A DNA stretch of 64,000 nucleotides from Ilyomonas sp963847085 (GTDB lineage Bacteria; Bacteroidota; Bacteroidia; Chitinophagales; Chitinophagaceae). Numbering within the stretch: the stretch's first letter is position 1; each line of letters begins with the position of its first letter. Below the pieces are notes generated by a model that did no database searches, was not told the DNA's origin, and saw only the letters and a list, made by a program, of their open reading frames with translations. The DNA is taken from contig CAWJYO010000011.1 of NCBI GenBank assembly GCA_963847085.1, positions 682,001 through 746,000 on the forward strand, read 5' to 3'. This document shows, piece by piece, positions 25,784 to 36,082 of the stretch. The position numbers and the translations under genes were made by a program.

Positions 25784-28429
25784 TTACTTCAGCAAACCCT
25801 TGATTTCATTGAGCTTTAGCAGGGCTTCCACCGGCGTTAGACGGTTAATGTCTATCTTTTGTAGCAAGTCTCTTATTTCATTAAATGTTTCACTATGCGC
25901 ATCAAAAATGGATAGTTGCAGTCGCTGCGATGAAAGCTTTTTCATATTGTTTTCCAGCTTCCCAACATCAGGTCTTTCCGTCTTTCTGTCTTCCCCATTT
26001 CCCGACTTTTCCATTTCATCTTCCCTGCTTTCCAACTGCTGTAAAATTTCGTTCGCGCGGTTGATTAACTCCGGCGGCATGCCAGCCATTTTTGCCACAT
26101 GAATACCAAAACTGTGCGTGCTTCCACCGGGCGCAAGCTTGCGCAAAAAAATAACGCGGTTGCCAATTTCCTTGTTGGTGATATGATAGTTTTTTACACG
26201 CGGCAGTTTGTTTTCCAATTCGTTCAACTCATGGTAATGCGTGGCAAACAATGTCTTGGGCGCCATTGGCGAATTGTGCAGATATTCGGCAATGCTCCAT
26301 GCGATAGAGATTCCATCATAGGTTGAAGTTCCTCTGCCAATTTCATCCAATAACAACAAACTGCGTTCTGAAATGTTGTTGATGATGCTTGCTGTTTCGT
26401 TCATCTCCACCATAAATGTGCTTTCGCCGCCGCTTACATTATCGCTTGCACCAACCCTTGTAAATATCTTATCGGTTAGCGGAATATTGGCTTCGGCCGC
26501 AGGCACAAAACTTCCTAAATGTGCCATCAAAGTAATCAATGCCGCCTGTCGCAACAGGGCACTTTTGCCACTCATATTCGGGCCGGTGAGAATGATGATC
26601 TGTTCGTTATTCGGGTCGAGCATTATATCATTTGCAACGTATTGTTCACCGGCTGGCAGATTGCGCTCTATTACCGGATGGCGGCTTTCTTTCAGTTCTA
26701 ATTGCAAACCATCATGTACATGCGGTTTTTTATAATTGAACTGAATTGCATTGCCTGCAAAACACAGCAAGCAATCGAGTGTTGCGAGGATGTTTCCATT
26801 CACCTGTAAAGAGGCGATATAATCCTGCATTTCCAACAACAGCTTGTTGTATAACTCAGCTTCTATCGCCAGAATTTTTTCTTCTGCCCCGGTAATGCTT
26901 TCTTCATATTCTTTCAATTCAGGAGTAATGTATCGCTCGGCAGTAGTAAGGGTTTGCTTTCGTATCCATTCAGCCGGTACTTTGTTTTTATGCGAATTGG
27001 TTACTTCCAGGTAATATCCAAACACATTATTATAGCTGATTTTGAGTGATGAAATGCCTGTTGCTTCTGCTTCGCGCTGTTGTATGTTGATGAGATAATC
27101 TTTCCCTTTCGTGGCAATGTTGCGAAGCCTGTCCAACTCATCATTCACGCCTTTGTTTATCACATTCCCCTTGGTTGATGACACCGGCGCATCAGGCATT
27201 ATATCATGAATAATTTTCTCAACGAGGTAAGCGCAATTGTTCAGCGCATCGCCCAACCGTTTGATATAATCATTGTTTGATGCCGCACAAATTTGTTTGA
27301 TAGCTGCCGTGTGCTGCAAGCCTTTAGCAAGATGCTGTACTTCGCGCGGGTTGATTTTATGCGTTGGAATCTTGCTTGCCAATCTTTCAATATCGCCGCA
27401 TTGTTTGATAAGTGATTGCAGTTGTTTTTTTTTGTCAATTTCTTTTATAAAATATTCAACTGCTTGTAGTCGCTCGTTTATTTTCGTAATGTCTTTCAGT
27501 GGCATCACAATCCATCTTCTTAATAGCCGCGCACCCATTGGACTTACGGTATTGTCTAATACTTTCAATAAACTATTGCCATTTTCTGCTGTATTGATAA
27601 TTTCCAGATTGCGGATGGTAAAGCGATCCATCCATAAAAAGTCATCGCGCTCAATGCGCTGCACAGCCGTGATGTGTTGCAGGTTGGGATGCTCTGTTTC
27701 TTTTAAGTAATGAAGCACCGCACCGGCAGCAATAATGCCCCATTTCAAACCCTCGATACCAAAGCCTTTAAGCGAGTGCGTTTTAAAATGTTTCAATAAA
27801 TTTTCGGTGGCAAATGCTTCATCCCAAATCCAGCTTTCGAGCGTGTACGTGTACCATTTAACGCCAAAGGTTTCTTTAAAATGTTTTTGCAGATTTTTTT
27901 GAAAAATAACCTCGGCCGGCTTTAAGCTTTGCAGCAATTTATCGGCATATTCAACATCGCCTTCGGCAACAAAAAATTCCCCGGTTGAAATATCGAGAAA
28001 CGCAATGCCAATGCCGCTTTGCGCAAAATGAACGGCTGCCAGAAAATTGTTGCTGTTGTGCTCTAAAAGCTTTTCGTTGGTTGCGGTTCCGGGTGTTACC
28101 ATTTCGGTTACACCACGCTTTACAATGCCTTTGGCAAGTTTAGGATCTTCGAGCTGGTCGCAGATGGCAACCCGATAACCGGCTTTCACCAATTTGTGCA
28201 AATAGGTATCGAGTGCATGATGCGGAAAACCGGCGAGTTCGCTTGACGATGGCGCACTGTTGTTGCGCTTGGTTAAGGTAATGCCCAACACCTGCGAAGC
28301 CTTGATGGCATCTTCGCCAAACGTTTCATAAAAATCGCCCACCCGAAACAACAAAATGGCATCCGGATATTTTTGTTTGATAGCCAAATGTTGCTGCATC
28401 AACGGAGTTTCCGAACCTGCTTTTGCCAT
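25784..28429 (-). CDS. mutS: DNA mismatch repair protein MutS
   Basis: An 881-residue MutS. The start chosen is ATG at 28429; a TTG nine bases upstream is less likely. The N-terminal mismatch-binding motif is FRVGDFYETFGEDA, with the Phe-x-Glu that stacks on the mispaired base. The connector, lever and clamp regions follow. The C-terminal ATPase has Walker A LTGPNMSGKSALLRQ (near residue 612), Walker B SLLLLDEIGRGTSTYDG and LFATHYHELNEL. The extreme C-terminus is Glu/Lys-rich with a short dimerisation-like tail. The frame is intact over 2.6 kb. The upstream 280 bp hold a recurrent 11-mer at 28485 and a long hairpin repeat. Confidence 0.98.
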   Translation of the reverse strand: MAKAGSETPLMQQHLAIKQKYPDAILLFRVGDFYETFGEDAIKASQVLGITLTKRNNSAPSSSELAGFPHHALDTYLHKLVKAGYRVAICDQLEDPKLAKGIVKRGVTEMVTPGTATNEKLLEHNSNNFLAAVHFAQSGIGIAFLDISTGEFFVAEGDVEYADKLLQSLKPAEVIFQKNLQKHFKETFGVKWYTYTLESWIWDEAFATENLLKHFKTHSLKGFGIEGLKWGIIAAGAVLHYLKETEHPNLQHITAVQRIERDDFLWMDRFTIRNLEIINTAENGNSLLKVLDNTVSPMGARLLRRWIVMPLKDITKINERLQAVEYFIKEIDKKKQLQSLIKQCGDIERLASKIPTHKINPREVQHLAKGLQHTAAIKQICAASNNDYIKRLGDALNNCAYLVEKIIHDIMPDAPVSSTKGNVINKGVNDELDRLRNIATKGKDYLINIQQREAEATGISSLKISYNNVFGYYLEVTNSHKNKVPAEWIRKQTLTTAERYITPELKEYEESITGAEEKILAIEAELYNKLLLEMQDYIASLQVNGNILATLDCLLCFAGNAIQFNYKKPHVHDGLQLELKESRHPVIERNLPAGEQYVANDIMLDPNNEQIIILTGPNMSGKSALLRQAALITLMAHLGSFVPAAEANIPLTDKIFTRVGASDNVSGGESTFMVEMNETASIINNISERSLLLLDEIGRGTSTYDGISIAWSIAEYLHNSPMAPKTLFATHYHELNELENKLPRVKNYHITNKEIGNRVIFLRKLAPGGSTHSFGIHVAKMAGMPPELINRANEILQQLESREDEMEKSGNGEDRKTERPDVGKLENNMKKLSSQRLQLSIFDAHSETFNEIRDLLQKIDINRLTPVEALLKLNEIKGLLK

Positions 28430-28555
28430 AGAAAGCAAATATAAATGAGAGTTGGTGGATGACGAATGATATGGAAAGTATAGGTTTGTTTTTGCTTAAA
28501 TTTTAAATTCAACTCAACATACTTTTTAATTGATTCATCATAAAAACAGCGTGTC

Positions 28556-28624
28556 GTCTTTCCGCAAATGCCCTCAACACGCACTTCCACCTTTATGTTC
28601 TCATGAGGGCATTTGCGGAAAGAC
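28556..28624. repeat. 21-bp perfect inverted repeat of the TTCCGCA family
   Basis: GTCTTTCCGCAAATGCCCTCA (28556-28576, 21 bp) pairs perfectly with 28604-28624 across a 27-nt loop. The core TTCCGCAAATGCCCTCA recurs, diverged, at 10672 and 40710. It lies between the divergent mutS and CocE-like genes. Confidence 0.8.
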
Positions 28625-28681
28625 GCTCATCCCACTAACTCGTTACATCATCCAAGTGCAAAAAGTTTTACTTATCAAACC

Positions 28682-28689
28682 TACCTTTG
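28682..28689 (+). promoter_or_regulatory. TACCTTTG -7 box before the CocE-like gene
   Basis: TACCTTTG fits TAnnTTTG and lies 34 bp before the ATG. I see no strong TTTG partner at the usual distance. Confidence 0.5.
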
Positions 28690-28722
28690 GTTATCTTCAT
28701 TTTTATAACAAATCAATATATT

Positions 28723-30606
28723 ATGAACAAAATTTTCCTTTTTGTTTTTGTACTCTTTTTCTTCATTTCATTACAAGCGCAAAATGCCGACAGCGCCTGG
28801 ATGCGCGAGCATTACACAAAAAAAGAAGTGTACATAAAAATGCGCGATGGCGTGCGCCTGTTTACTTCGGTGTACATGCCGAAAGACACCGCCGAAAAGC
28901 ATCCTATTTTGATGACAAGAACACCTTATTCCTGTGCACCGTATGGCGAAGACAAATGGAAGCCATATTGGAATAGCTATGTAATGACTTACCTGAAAGA
29001 AGGCTTTATTATGGTAACGCAGGATGTGCGCGGGCGCTGGATGAGCGAAGGGACTTTTGTTGATGTTCGTCCTTTTAACGCAACTAAAAAAGGCAAAGAA
29101 ATAGACGAAGCGAGCGATACTTACGATGCCATTGACTGGCTGGTAAAAAACATAGCAGGCAACAATGGAAATGTAGGTGTGTTTGGTATTTCGTATCCTG
29201 GTTTTTATTCAACTATGGCGGCGGCTTCCAATCATCCTGCCCTAAAAGCAGTGAGCCCGCAGGCGCCGGTAACCAATTGGTTTTTGGGCGATGATTTTCA
29301 TCACAACGGAGCCTTCTTTGTGATGGATGGCTTTGCTTTTTATTCTTCGTTTGGAAAGCCTCGTCCGCTGCCTACTTCTGTTGGGCCAACTAGCTTCAAT
29401 TATTATACACACGACAATTATAAATTTTATTTAGAAACCGGAACATTGAAGCAACTGGCAACCTTAATTGGCGATAGCATTGCTTTTTGGAAAGAGTTGT
29501 ATCAGCATCCGAATTATGATGCCTGGTGGCAGGCAAGAGATGCGCGCAAAGCCATGGTGCACCTCAATCCTGCGATGCTTTGGGTAGGTGGAAACTTTGA
29601 CGCAGAAGACAACTGGGGCGCGTGGAATGCGTATCGTGCTGCCGAACAAAACAACCCGGGCAAAGCGTTTAATAAAATTGTAATGGGTCCATGGTATCAC
29701 GGGCAATGGGCAAGCAAAGATGGCACTCACATGGGCAATGTGCAATGGGGATCCAACACATCAACCTGGTATCAGCAAAACATTGAAATTCCTTTCTTCA
29801 ATTCTTTTTTATTGGGCAAAGGCGACGTATCGAATCTTGCTGAAGCCACCATTTTTGTTACCGGAAAAAACGAATGGAAACAATTCACCAAATGGCCGCC
29901 CGAAGACGCTACAAACACTTCTATTTATTTACATGACAGCGGTAGCTTAGGCTTCGACAAACCAGGAGGCAGTAACAGTTTTGATGAATACATCAGCGAT
30001 CCGGCGAAGCCTGTTCCTTACACAGATGAAGTACATTTTGAACGCACACGCGAGTACATGACAGATGACCAGCGTTTCGCTGCAAGAAGACCTGATGTTC
30101 TCGTTTTTCAAAGCGATACTTTAACGGATGATGTAACCGTAACAGGTAATGTAATAGCGAATATTTTTACCAGTATTTCTACAACAGACGCCGATTTTGT
30201 GATAAAAGTAATAGATGTATTTCCTGATATGTTTTCTTATAAAAATGATGAAGAAGAAGGAAGCAGAGCATTGTCAAGAAGCTATCCGGTGGGAGGTTAT
30301 GAAATGTTGGTGCATGGAGAAATTTTCAGAGGTCGTTTCCGCAACAGCTTTGAAAAGCCTGAAGCATTTACACCAAACAAAGTAGAAAAAGTAAGTTTTA
30401 AACTGGCTGATATTGCTCATACCTTTTTAAAAGGCCATCGCATGATGATACAAATACAAAGCAGTTGGTTTCCGTTAGTAGATAGAAACCCACAGAAGTT
30501 TGTAAACATTTACGAGGCTTCGGAAAAAGATTTCCAAAAGGCAGATATTAAAATTTATCATAGTACAGAATATCCATCCAACATTGTATTGCCCATATTG
30601 AAATAG
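28723..30606 (+). CDS. Exported CocE/NonD-family alpha/beta hydrolase (X-Pro dipeptidyl-peptidase-like)
   Basis: A 627-residue secreted hydrolase. The ATG at 28723 gives a signal peptide (FLFVFVLFFFISLQAQ). The N-terminal alpha/beta-hydrolase domain contains the nucleophile motif GISYPGFYS, preceded by TQDVRGRWMSEG and YDAIDWLVKN, the usual CocE/S15 features. Downstream the catalytic Asp and His regions can be proposed in VGGNFDAEDNWGAW and GPWYHGQWA. The C-terminal jelly-roll domain ends with HRMMIQIQSSWFP. Members include cocaine esterase, glutaryl-7-ACA acylase and X-Pro dipeptidyl-peptidases, so the substrate could be a peptide or an ester. A hairpin terminator follows. Confidence 0.9.
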   Translation: MNKIFLFVFVLFFFISLQAQNADSAWMREHYTKKEVYIKMRDGVRLFTSVYMPKDTAEKHPILMTRTPYSCAPYGEDKWKPYWNSYVMTYLKEGFIMVTQDVRGRWMSEGTFVDVRPFNATKKGKEIDEASDTYDAIDWLVKNIAGNNGNVGVFGISYPGFYSTMAAASNHPALKAVSPQAPVTNWFLGDDFHHNGAFFVMDGFAFYSSFGKPRPLPTSVGPTSFNYYTHDNYKFYLETGTLKQLATLIGDSIAFWKELYQHPNYDAWWQARDARKAMVHLNPAMLWVGGNFDAEDNWGAWNAYRAAEQNNPGKAFNKIVMGPWYHGQWASKDGTHMGNVQWGSNTSTWYQQNIEIPFFNSFLLGKGDVSNLAEATIFVTGKNEWKQFTKWPPEDATNTSIYLHDSGSLGFDKPGGSNSFDEYISDPAKPVPYTDEVHFERTREYMTDDQRFAARRPDVLVFQSDTLTDDVTVTGNVIANIFTSISTTDADFVIKVIDVFPDMFSYKNDEEEGSRALSRSYPVGGYEMLVHGEIFRGRFRNSFEKPEAFTPNKVEKVSFKLADIAHTFLKGHRMMIQIQSSWFPLVDRNPQKFVNIYEASEKDFQKADIKIYHSTEYPSNIVLPILK

Positions 30607-30625
30607 AATTTTTATTGTTGAAAAC

Positions 30626-30655
30626 AAAAAGCGCAGGTTTGTTTTTGCGCTTTTT
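30626..30655 (+). terminator. Rho-independent terminator
   Basis: AAAAAGCGCA (30626-30635) pairs with TGCGCTTTTT (30646-30655), followed by another T. It lies 20 bp after the CocE-like stop. Its loop and right arm include a copy of TTTGTTTTTGC. Confidence 0.85.
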
Positions 30656-30682
30656 TATGGGTAAAATAAATGTCATTGTTTA

Positions 30683-30825
30683 GGTAGTGCTCTAAAAGCT
30701 ATGATAGTATTTTTTGAAACACATAGAACTATAGATCATAGAAGAGAAAACACATAGAAAATTGATGTGAAACTTATGTTTGTTATGTTCCTATTTGTTT
30801 CAATCATACATTTAAGAACACTACC
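30683..30825. repeat. MITE-like palindromic element with GGTAGTG ends
   Basis: The left end is GGTAGTGCTCTAAAAG; the right end, read on the other strand, is GGTAGTGTTCTTAAATG. Inside, GAAACACATAGAAC faces GTTCCTATTTGTTTC. The ends resemble those of the MITE at 10789-10908, while the ACACATAG core resembles part of the element at 59625-59821. No target duplication is visible. Confidence 0.55.
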
Positions 30826-30938
30826 TTATTTTTGTTCATAAATTTTCCCCAACGAAAACTTTTTCTAATTCTTTTGTCAAATTTTGTTAAACCAATAAAA
30901 ACCCTTATTAAATTGTTTTACTTTTCCGCGCTTATGCG

Positions 30939-30946
30939 TAACTTTG
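30939..30946 (+). promoter_or_regulatory. TAACTTTG -7 box of rpoB
   Basis: TAACTTTG fits the Bacteroidota -7 consensus. A TTG at 30913-30915 is the best -33 candidate, 23 bp upstream, which is slightly long. It would start a leader of roughly 140 nt before rpoB. Confidence 0.6.
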
Positions 30947-31036
30947 CCCTCCTTTTCAATTGAATAGCTATAACAAACAAAAGAATCATTATCGCGCAGA
31001 CACGAAACATCTGCCGCTGTGTGATGCCTTAAACCT

Positions 31037-31056
31037 TTCTTCAGAAAACTGAAGAA
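31037..31056 (+). promoter_or_regulatory. Hairpin in the rpoB leader
   Basis: TTCTTCAG (31037-31044) pairs perfectly with CTGAAGAA (31049-31056) around an AAAA loop, 35 nt before the rpoB start. No T-run follows, so it is not a terminator; it could affect leader RNA stability or translation. Confidence 0.45.
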
Positions 31057-31090
31057 GAATAAGTAAGCAAAAAACCGGTTAAATACAGAT

Positions 31091-34000
31091 ATGTCATCAA
31101 CACAAGTACAAAACAGGGTCAGCTTCGGTAAAACAAAACACCTTGCTGAAACGCCTGATTTATTAGACATTCAGTTACAATCTTTCCGGGAGTTCTTCCA
31201 GTTAGAAACCACACCCGACAAGCGCAATGTAGAAGGCTTGTTCCGTGTGTTTAAGGAAAACTTTCCCATTACCGACACGAGAAACATTTTCGTGCTCGAA
31301 TTTTTAGATTATTTTATTGATCCGCCGCGTTACACCATTGAAGAATGTATGGAGCGTGGCTTAACCTATGCCGTGCCGCTGAAAGCAAAACTTCGCTTAA
31401 GCTGTAATGACGAAGAGCACGTTGACTTCCAAACGATTGTGCAGGATGTGTTTCTCGGAAACATTCCTTACATGACACCTCGCGGCACCTTCGTTGTAAA
31501 TGGTGCTGAACGCGTTGTGGTTTCACAATTACATCGCTCACCCGGCGTTTTCTTTGGTCAGTCTATTCACCCGAACGGCACCAAAATTTATTCAGCCCGT
31601 GTGATTCCCTTCAAAGGCGCGTGGATGGAATTTGCTACCGACATCAACAATGTGATGTATGCGTACATTGACCGTAAAAAGAAATTCCCTGTTACCACAC
31701 TGTTGCGTTCTATCGGCTTTGAAACTGATAAAGACATTCTCGAATTGTTCGGAATGGCTACTGAAGTTCCGGCTGATAAAAAATCGCTGCAAAAACAATT
31801 GGGTAAAAAATTAGCTGCGCGTGTGTTAAGAACATGGGTAGAAGATTTTGTGGATGAAGATACCGGCGAAGTGGTTTCCATCGAACGTAATGAAATTGTG
31901 ATGGAGCGTGATACAGTATTGGATGAAGACGCCATTGCAACCATTATAGATGTGGAAGCAAAAAGCGTTTTCGTACAACGCGAAGATGTAGGCGGCGATT
32001 ATGCCATCATCTACAACACACTTAATAAAGATACTTCCAATAGTGAACTAGAAGCCGTTCAGCACATTTACCGCCAGTTGCGCGGTGCTGATGCGCCGGA
32101 TAATGAAACGGCTCGCGGCATCATTGATAAATTGTTCTTTAGCGATAAGCGTTACGATTTAGGCGAGGTGGGTCGTTATAAAATCAACCGCAAACTGGGC
32201 GTTACGCAAAAGCTGGAAAACAAAGTATTAACAAAAGAAGACATCATTGAAATCATTAAATACCTGGTTCGCTTAACCAATGGCAAAGCCGATATTGATG
32301 ATATTGACCATTTAAGCAATCGCCGTGTGCGCACTGTGGGCGAGCAATTGTATGCACAGTTTGGTGTTGGCTTAGCGCGTATGGCTCGTACCATCCGTGA
32401 AAGAATGAACGTAAGAGACAATGAAGTGTTCACGCCGGTTGATTTGATTAACGCGCGTACGCTGTCATCTGTTATCAATTCATTCTTTGGAACCTCACAG
32501 CTTTCTCAGTTCTTAGACCAAACCAATCCGCTTTCTGAAATTACGCACAAACGCCGTATTTCAGCTCTCGGACCCGGAGGTTTGAGCCGTGAACGTGCGG
32601 GCTTTGAAGTGCGTGACGTACATTATTCTCACTATGGACGTTTGTGTACCATTGAAACACCGGAAGGACCGAACATTGGTTTGATTTCTACGCTTTGTGT
32701 TCATGCGAAAATCAATGATATGGGCTTTATTGAAACGCCGTATCATCGTGTGAATGAAGGCAAGGTTGATTTGAAAAATTTGAAGTTCCTAAGCGCTGAA
32801 GAAGAAGATACAGCGAAAATTGCCCAAAGTAATACTGTTCTGGATGAGAAAGGCAATTTCGTGGAAGATAAAATTATCAGCCGCGAAACAGGTGATTTCC
32901 CGATTCTTGAAAGAAATGATGTTCAGTACATGGATGTGGCACCTAACCAAATTGTAGGTTTAAGTGCTTCGCTCATTCCGTTTCTGGAACATGATGATGC
33001 CAACCGTGCTCTGATGGGTTCGAACATGCAACGCCAGGCAGTTCCGTTAATTCTTCCACAGGCGCCAATTGTAGGTACTGGTTTGGAAGGCAAAGCAGCC
33101 CGCGATGCGCGTATCCAGATTCATGCTGATGGCAACGGTGTAGTTGAGTTTGTTGATGCAAAAGAAATTCATGTTCGTTATAACCGTAACGATGCTGACC
33201 GTTTGGTTTCGTTTGAAGATGATTTGGTTGTTTATAGATTAACGAAGTTTATAAAAACCAACCAGTCAACTTCTATCAATTTACGTCCTGCCGTAAAGAA
33301 AGGCCAGAAAGTAGTAAAAGGCGATTTTCTTACCGAAGGTTATGCAACGAAAGATGGCGAACTGGCACTGGGTCGTAACCTGCAGGTGGCTTTCATGCCT
33401 TGGAAAGGTTACAACTTTGAAGATGCCATCGTTATCAATGAAAAAGTAGTTCGGGAAGACTTGTTTACTTCTATTCATATTGAAGAGTATGAACTCGAAG
33501 TGCGCGATACAAAACTGGGTGAAGAAGAACTGACTTCCGATATTCCGAACGTTTCTGAAGAAGCTACTAAGGATCTGGATGAACATGGTATCATTCGTAT
33601 TGGTGCGCAGGTTCGGGAAGGTGATATTTTGATTGGCAAAATCACACCGAAAGGTGAAAGCGATCCTACACCGGAAGAGAAACTGTTGCGTGCCATCTTT
33701 GGCGACAAAGCGGGCGATGCAAAAGATGCTTCTTTAAAAGCGCCGAACGGTACGGAAGGTGTGGTGATTGATAAGAAATTGTTCCAGCGCGCCAAGAAAG
33801 ATAAGAACGGAAAAATTCGTGAAAAAGCACAGCTTGAAAAAGTTGAAAAAGTGCACGAAAAGAATGAAGAAGATATTAAAAACCTGTTGCTTGAAAAACT
33901 GCAATTGGTTTTAAAAGATAAATCTTCTGCCGGTGTTAGTAACAATTTTGGTGAAATGCTGATTGGCAAAAGCGCAAAGTTCAATCCAAAGAATCTGGCG

Positions 34001-34896
34001 TCTATTGACTATCAAAATGTAAACCCATTGGGCTGGACTGGCGATGCAGTGATTGACAATCAAATCAACGTTCTGCTTCACAATTATAGCATCAAGTACA
34101 ACGAAGAATTAGGCCGTTATAAAAGAGAGAAGTTCAACATTTCGATTGGTGATGAATTACCTGCCGGTGTATTGAAACTTGCCAAAGTTTATCTTGCTGT
34201 AAAGCGTAAACTGAAAGTGGGTGATAAGATGGCGGGTCGTCACGGTAACAAAGGTATCGTTGCAAAAATTGTACGTGCGGAAGACATGCCGTTCATGGAA
34301 GATGGTACTCCGGTTGACATTGTACTGAATCCATTGGGCGTGCCAAGCCGTATGAACCTCGGACAGATTTATGAAACCATTCTTAGGCTGGACAGGCAAG
34401 AAGCTGGGTGTGAAATTCGCAACACCGATTTTCGATGGTGCCACACCGGAAGAAATTGCTCAATACTGCGAAAATGCTGGCATTCCTTCTATGGGACACA
34501 CATTATTTGTATGATGGTGAAACCGGCGAACGCTTCCACCAGAAAGCAACGGTAGGTGTGATTTACATGATCAAACTGCACCACATGGTAGATGATAAAA
34601 TGCACGCACGTTCTATCGGGCCATACAGTTTAATTACGCAACAACCTTTGGGTGGTAAAGCTCAGTTTGGTGGTCAGCGTTTTGGTGAAATGGAAGTATG
34701 GGCACTCGAAGCTTACGGTGCATCTAACATTTTGCAGGAATTGTTAACCATTAAGTCGGATGATATCATCGGTCGTGCAAAAACATACGAAGCCATTGTA
34801 AAAGGTGAGAACATCCCAAAGGCTGGCATTCCTGAATCATTCAACGTATTGGTTCATGAATTAAGAGGTTTGGGATTGGATTTGAAATTTGAATAA
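31091..34896 (+). CDS. rpoB: RNA polymerase beta subunit (one frameshift)
   Basis: The beta subunit of RNA polymerase, about 1268 residues when repaired, normal for Bacteroidota. The rifampicin-binding region (about residues 465-495) reads TSQLSQFLDQTNPLSEITHK followed by RRISALGPGG, with the wild-type residues at the usual resistance positions. The C-terminal part includes GKSAKFNPKN, KVGDKMAGRHGNKG and GQRFGEMEVWALEAYGA. The frame breaks near 34384: ETI should continue LGWTGKKLGVKFATPIFDGA, but one extra base throws it off for the last 170 residues. rpoB is essential, so this is almost certainly a sequencing error. Unusually, neither rplL upstream nor rpoC downstream is adjacent; a terminator follows directly. 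Confidence 0.97.
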
Positions 34897-34936
34897 AAAC
34901 TCATTCCTTTCACAAAAGGAGAAGGGTAAAAATACA

Positions 34937-34965
34937 AACGCCGCTTGCATAATGTGAGCGGCGTT
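34937..34965 (+). terminator. Rho-independent terminator of rpoB
   Basis: AACGCCGCT (34937-34945) pairs with AGCGGCGTT (34957-34965), followed by a T-run. Its presence shows that rpoB is transcribed as a closed unit without rpoC. Confidence 0.88.
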
Positions 34966-35034
34966 TTTTTGTAATCTATGTTTATTATTATCCAATTGCT
35001 TTTAACTCGTTTAAGGAAAAAGAAATTTAGATTT

Positions 35035-35703
35035 TTACTTTGGCAAAAAGAAATTGTGAAACACTTGTCTAATTAATTCCCAAAGCTCTGCAGCATTTTC
35101 TCGACTTACTTCAAGTTGAATAATGATACTGATAATAGTGCCGACAAATAAATTCTTCCAATTTACTTTGTTTAAATTTTGTGCGATGGTAATAAGCTGG
35201 TTCAATTTATCAATAATTATCTTTTGCTGATTAAGAGGCAGGAATAATGTTGTGATTTTATTATTCAAAAGCTCCATTCGCTTTACGATGTCTGTATATT
35301 CTAAGTAAGAAAAGTTTCCTTCATCATCACTATTACTGATTTTTATATTGGCATTATTCACTTCTTTTAAAAGGCGCTCCCATTTATTTGGAGTTGTTAA
35401 TTCTCGCTTCAAACTATCTAACCACAACATAATATAATTTATCATTGAATCCCAAGCAATCGCATCGGTCAATTCAGCATAAGAATTAACTCCTAGTCAA
35501 ATATTTAAATAGAAGGTATTGTAGTAACGTTCGTCATCTAAAAACCAAATATAATATTCTGAATTTCTAAAGTTCAGTCTTGTTGTAACTCTTCCATTTC
35601 CTTTTTCCCCTAATTCCTCAACTTCGAATTGTGAAGGAGAAAAAAAATTGTTGCTGTCGATTAAATCGAAAATCTCATCCTTTTGAGACGTAAGAAGTTT
35701 CAT
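35035..35703 (-). pseudogene. AT-rich gene of unknown function, interrupted by an in-frame stop
   Basis: Two pieces in the same reading frame, 35703 down to 35497 (68 residues, starting MKLLTSQKDEIFDLI) and 35472 down to 35035 (145 residues), read as one protein of about 222 residues except for a TGA at 35497-35499. The sequence around it, ...YYNTFYLNI-stop-LGVNSYAELTDAIAW, looks continuous. The C-terminus has a hydrophobic segment (FVGTIISIIIQLEV). I do not recognise the family; no function is proposed. Base composition is more A+T-rich than the neighbours, suggesting foreign origin. Either a real nonsense mutation or a base error could explain the stop. Confidence 0.6.
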
Positions 35704-35825
35704 TATACAGTGTTTAAATTATTTTGTTTCTGCTCCCATTCTAAATAACCATAAGCACCATTTTTGCCCAACATCAATAACCGTAAAAACAAAAAAGATG
35801 AAGCCTTAACTTCATCTTTTTGCTG

Positions 35826-35909
35826 TGCGGAAGAGGAGATTCGAACTCCCACGCCCGTGAAGGCGCTACCACCTCAAAGTAGTGCGTCTACCAGTTTCGC
35901 CACCTCCGC
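35826..35909 (-). tRNA. tRNA-Leu(GAG)
   Basis: An 84-nt class II tRNA. The acceptor stem is GCGGAGG/CTTCCGC with discriminator A. The anticodon stem CTACT/GGTAG holds the loop TTGAGGT, so the anticodon is GAG (Leu, CUC and CUU). A long variable arm (GCGCCTTCACGGGCGT) and T arm GGAGTTCGAATCTCC follow. No CCA is encoded and there is no intron. Confidence 0.93.
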
Positions 35910-35922
35910 AACTTTGGGTTGG

Positions 35923-35930
35923 CAAATGTA
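35923..35930 (-). promoter_or_regulatory. TACATTTG -7 box of tRNA-Leu
   Basis: On the minus strand TACATTTG fits TAnnTTTG and lies 13 nt before the tRNA 5' end, the same distance as for tRNA-Arg. The -33 element is weak. Confidence 0.6.
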
Positions 35931-36082
35931 AATGTTTGGATTGAAAATGGAACACGGAAAACACGGACTTCGTGCACGGATGAAGAGGATTGAATGTTGA
36001 ATCAATAAGATTAAATATTACGGCAAAAACAAACTCATCTTTATCCCATCCCGTCAATCTCATTTATCCTTCTAATCCCGGT

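Noticed and set aside
31091..34896. rpoB as a split or programmed-frameshift gene
   Set aside because: Restoring one base gives a fully conserved sequence, and many other genes here show the same kind of one-base break. Sequencing error is simpler.
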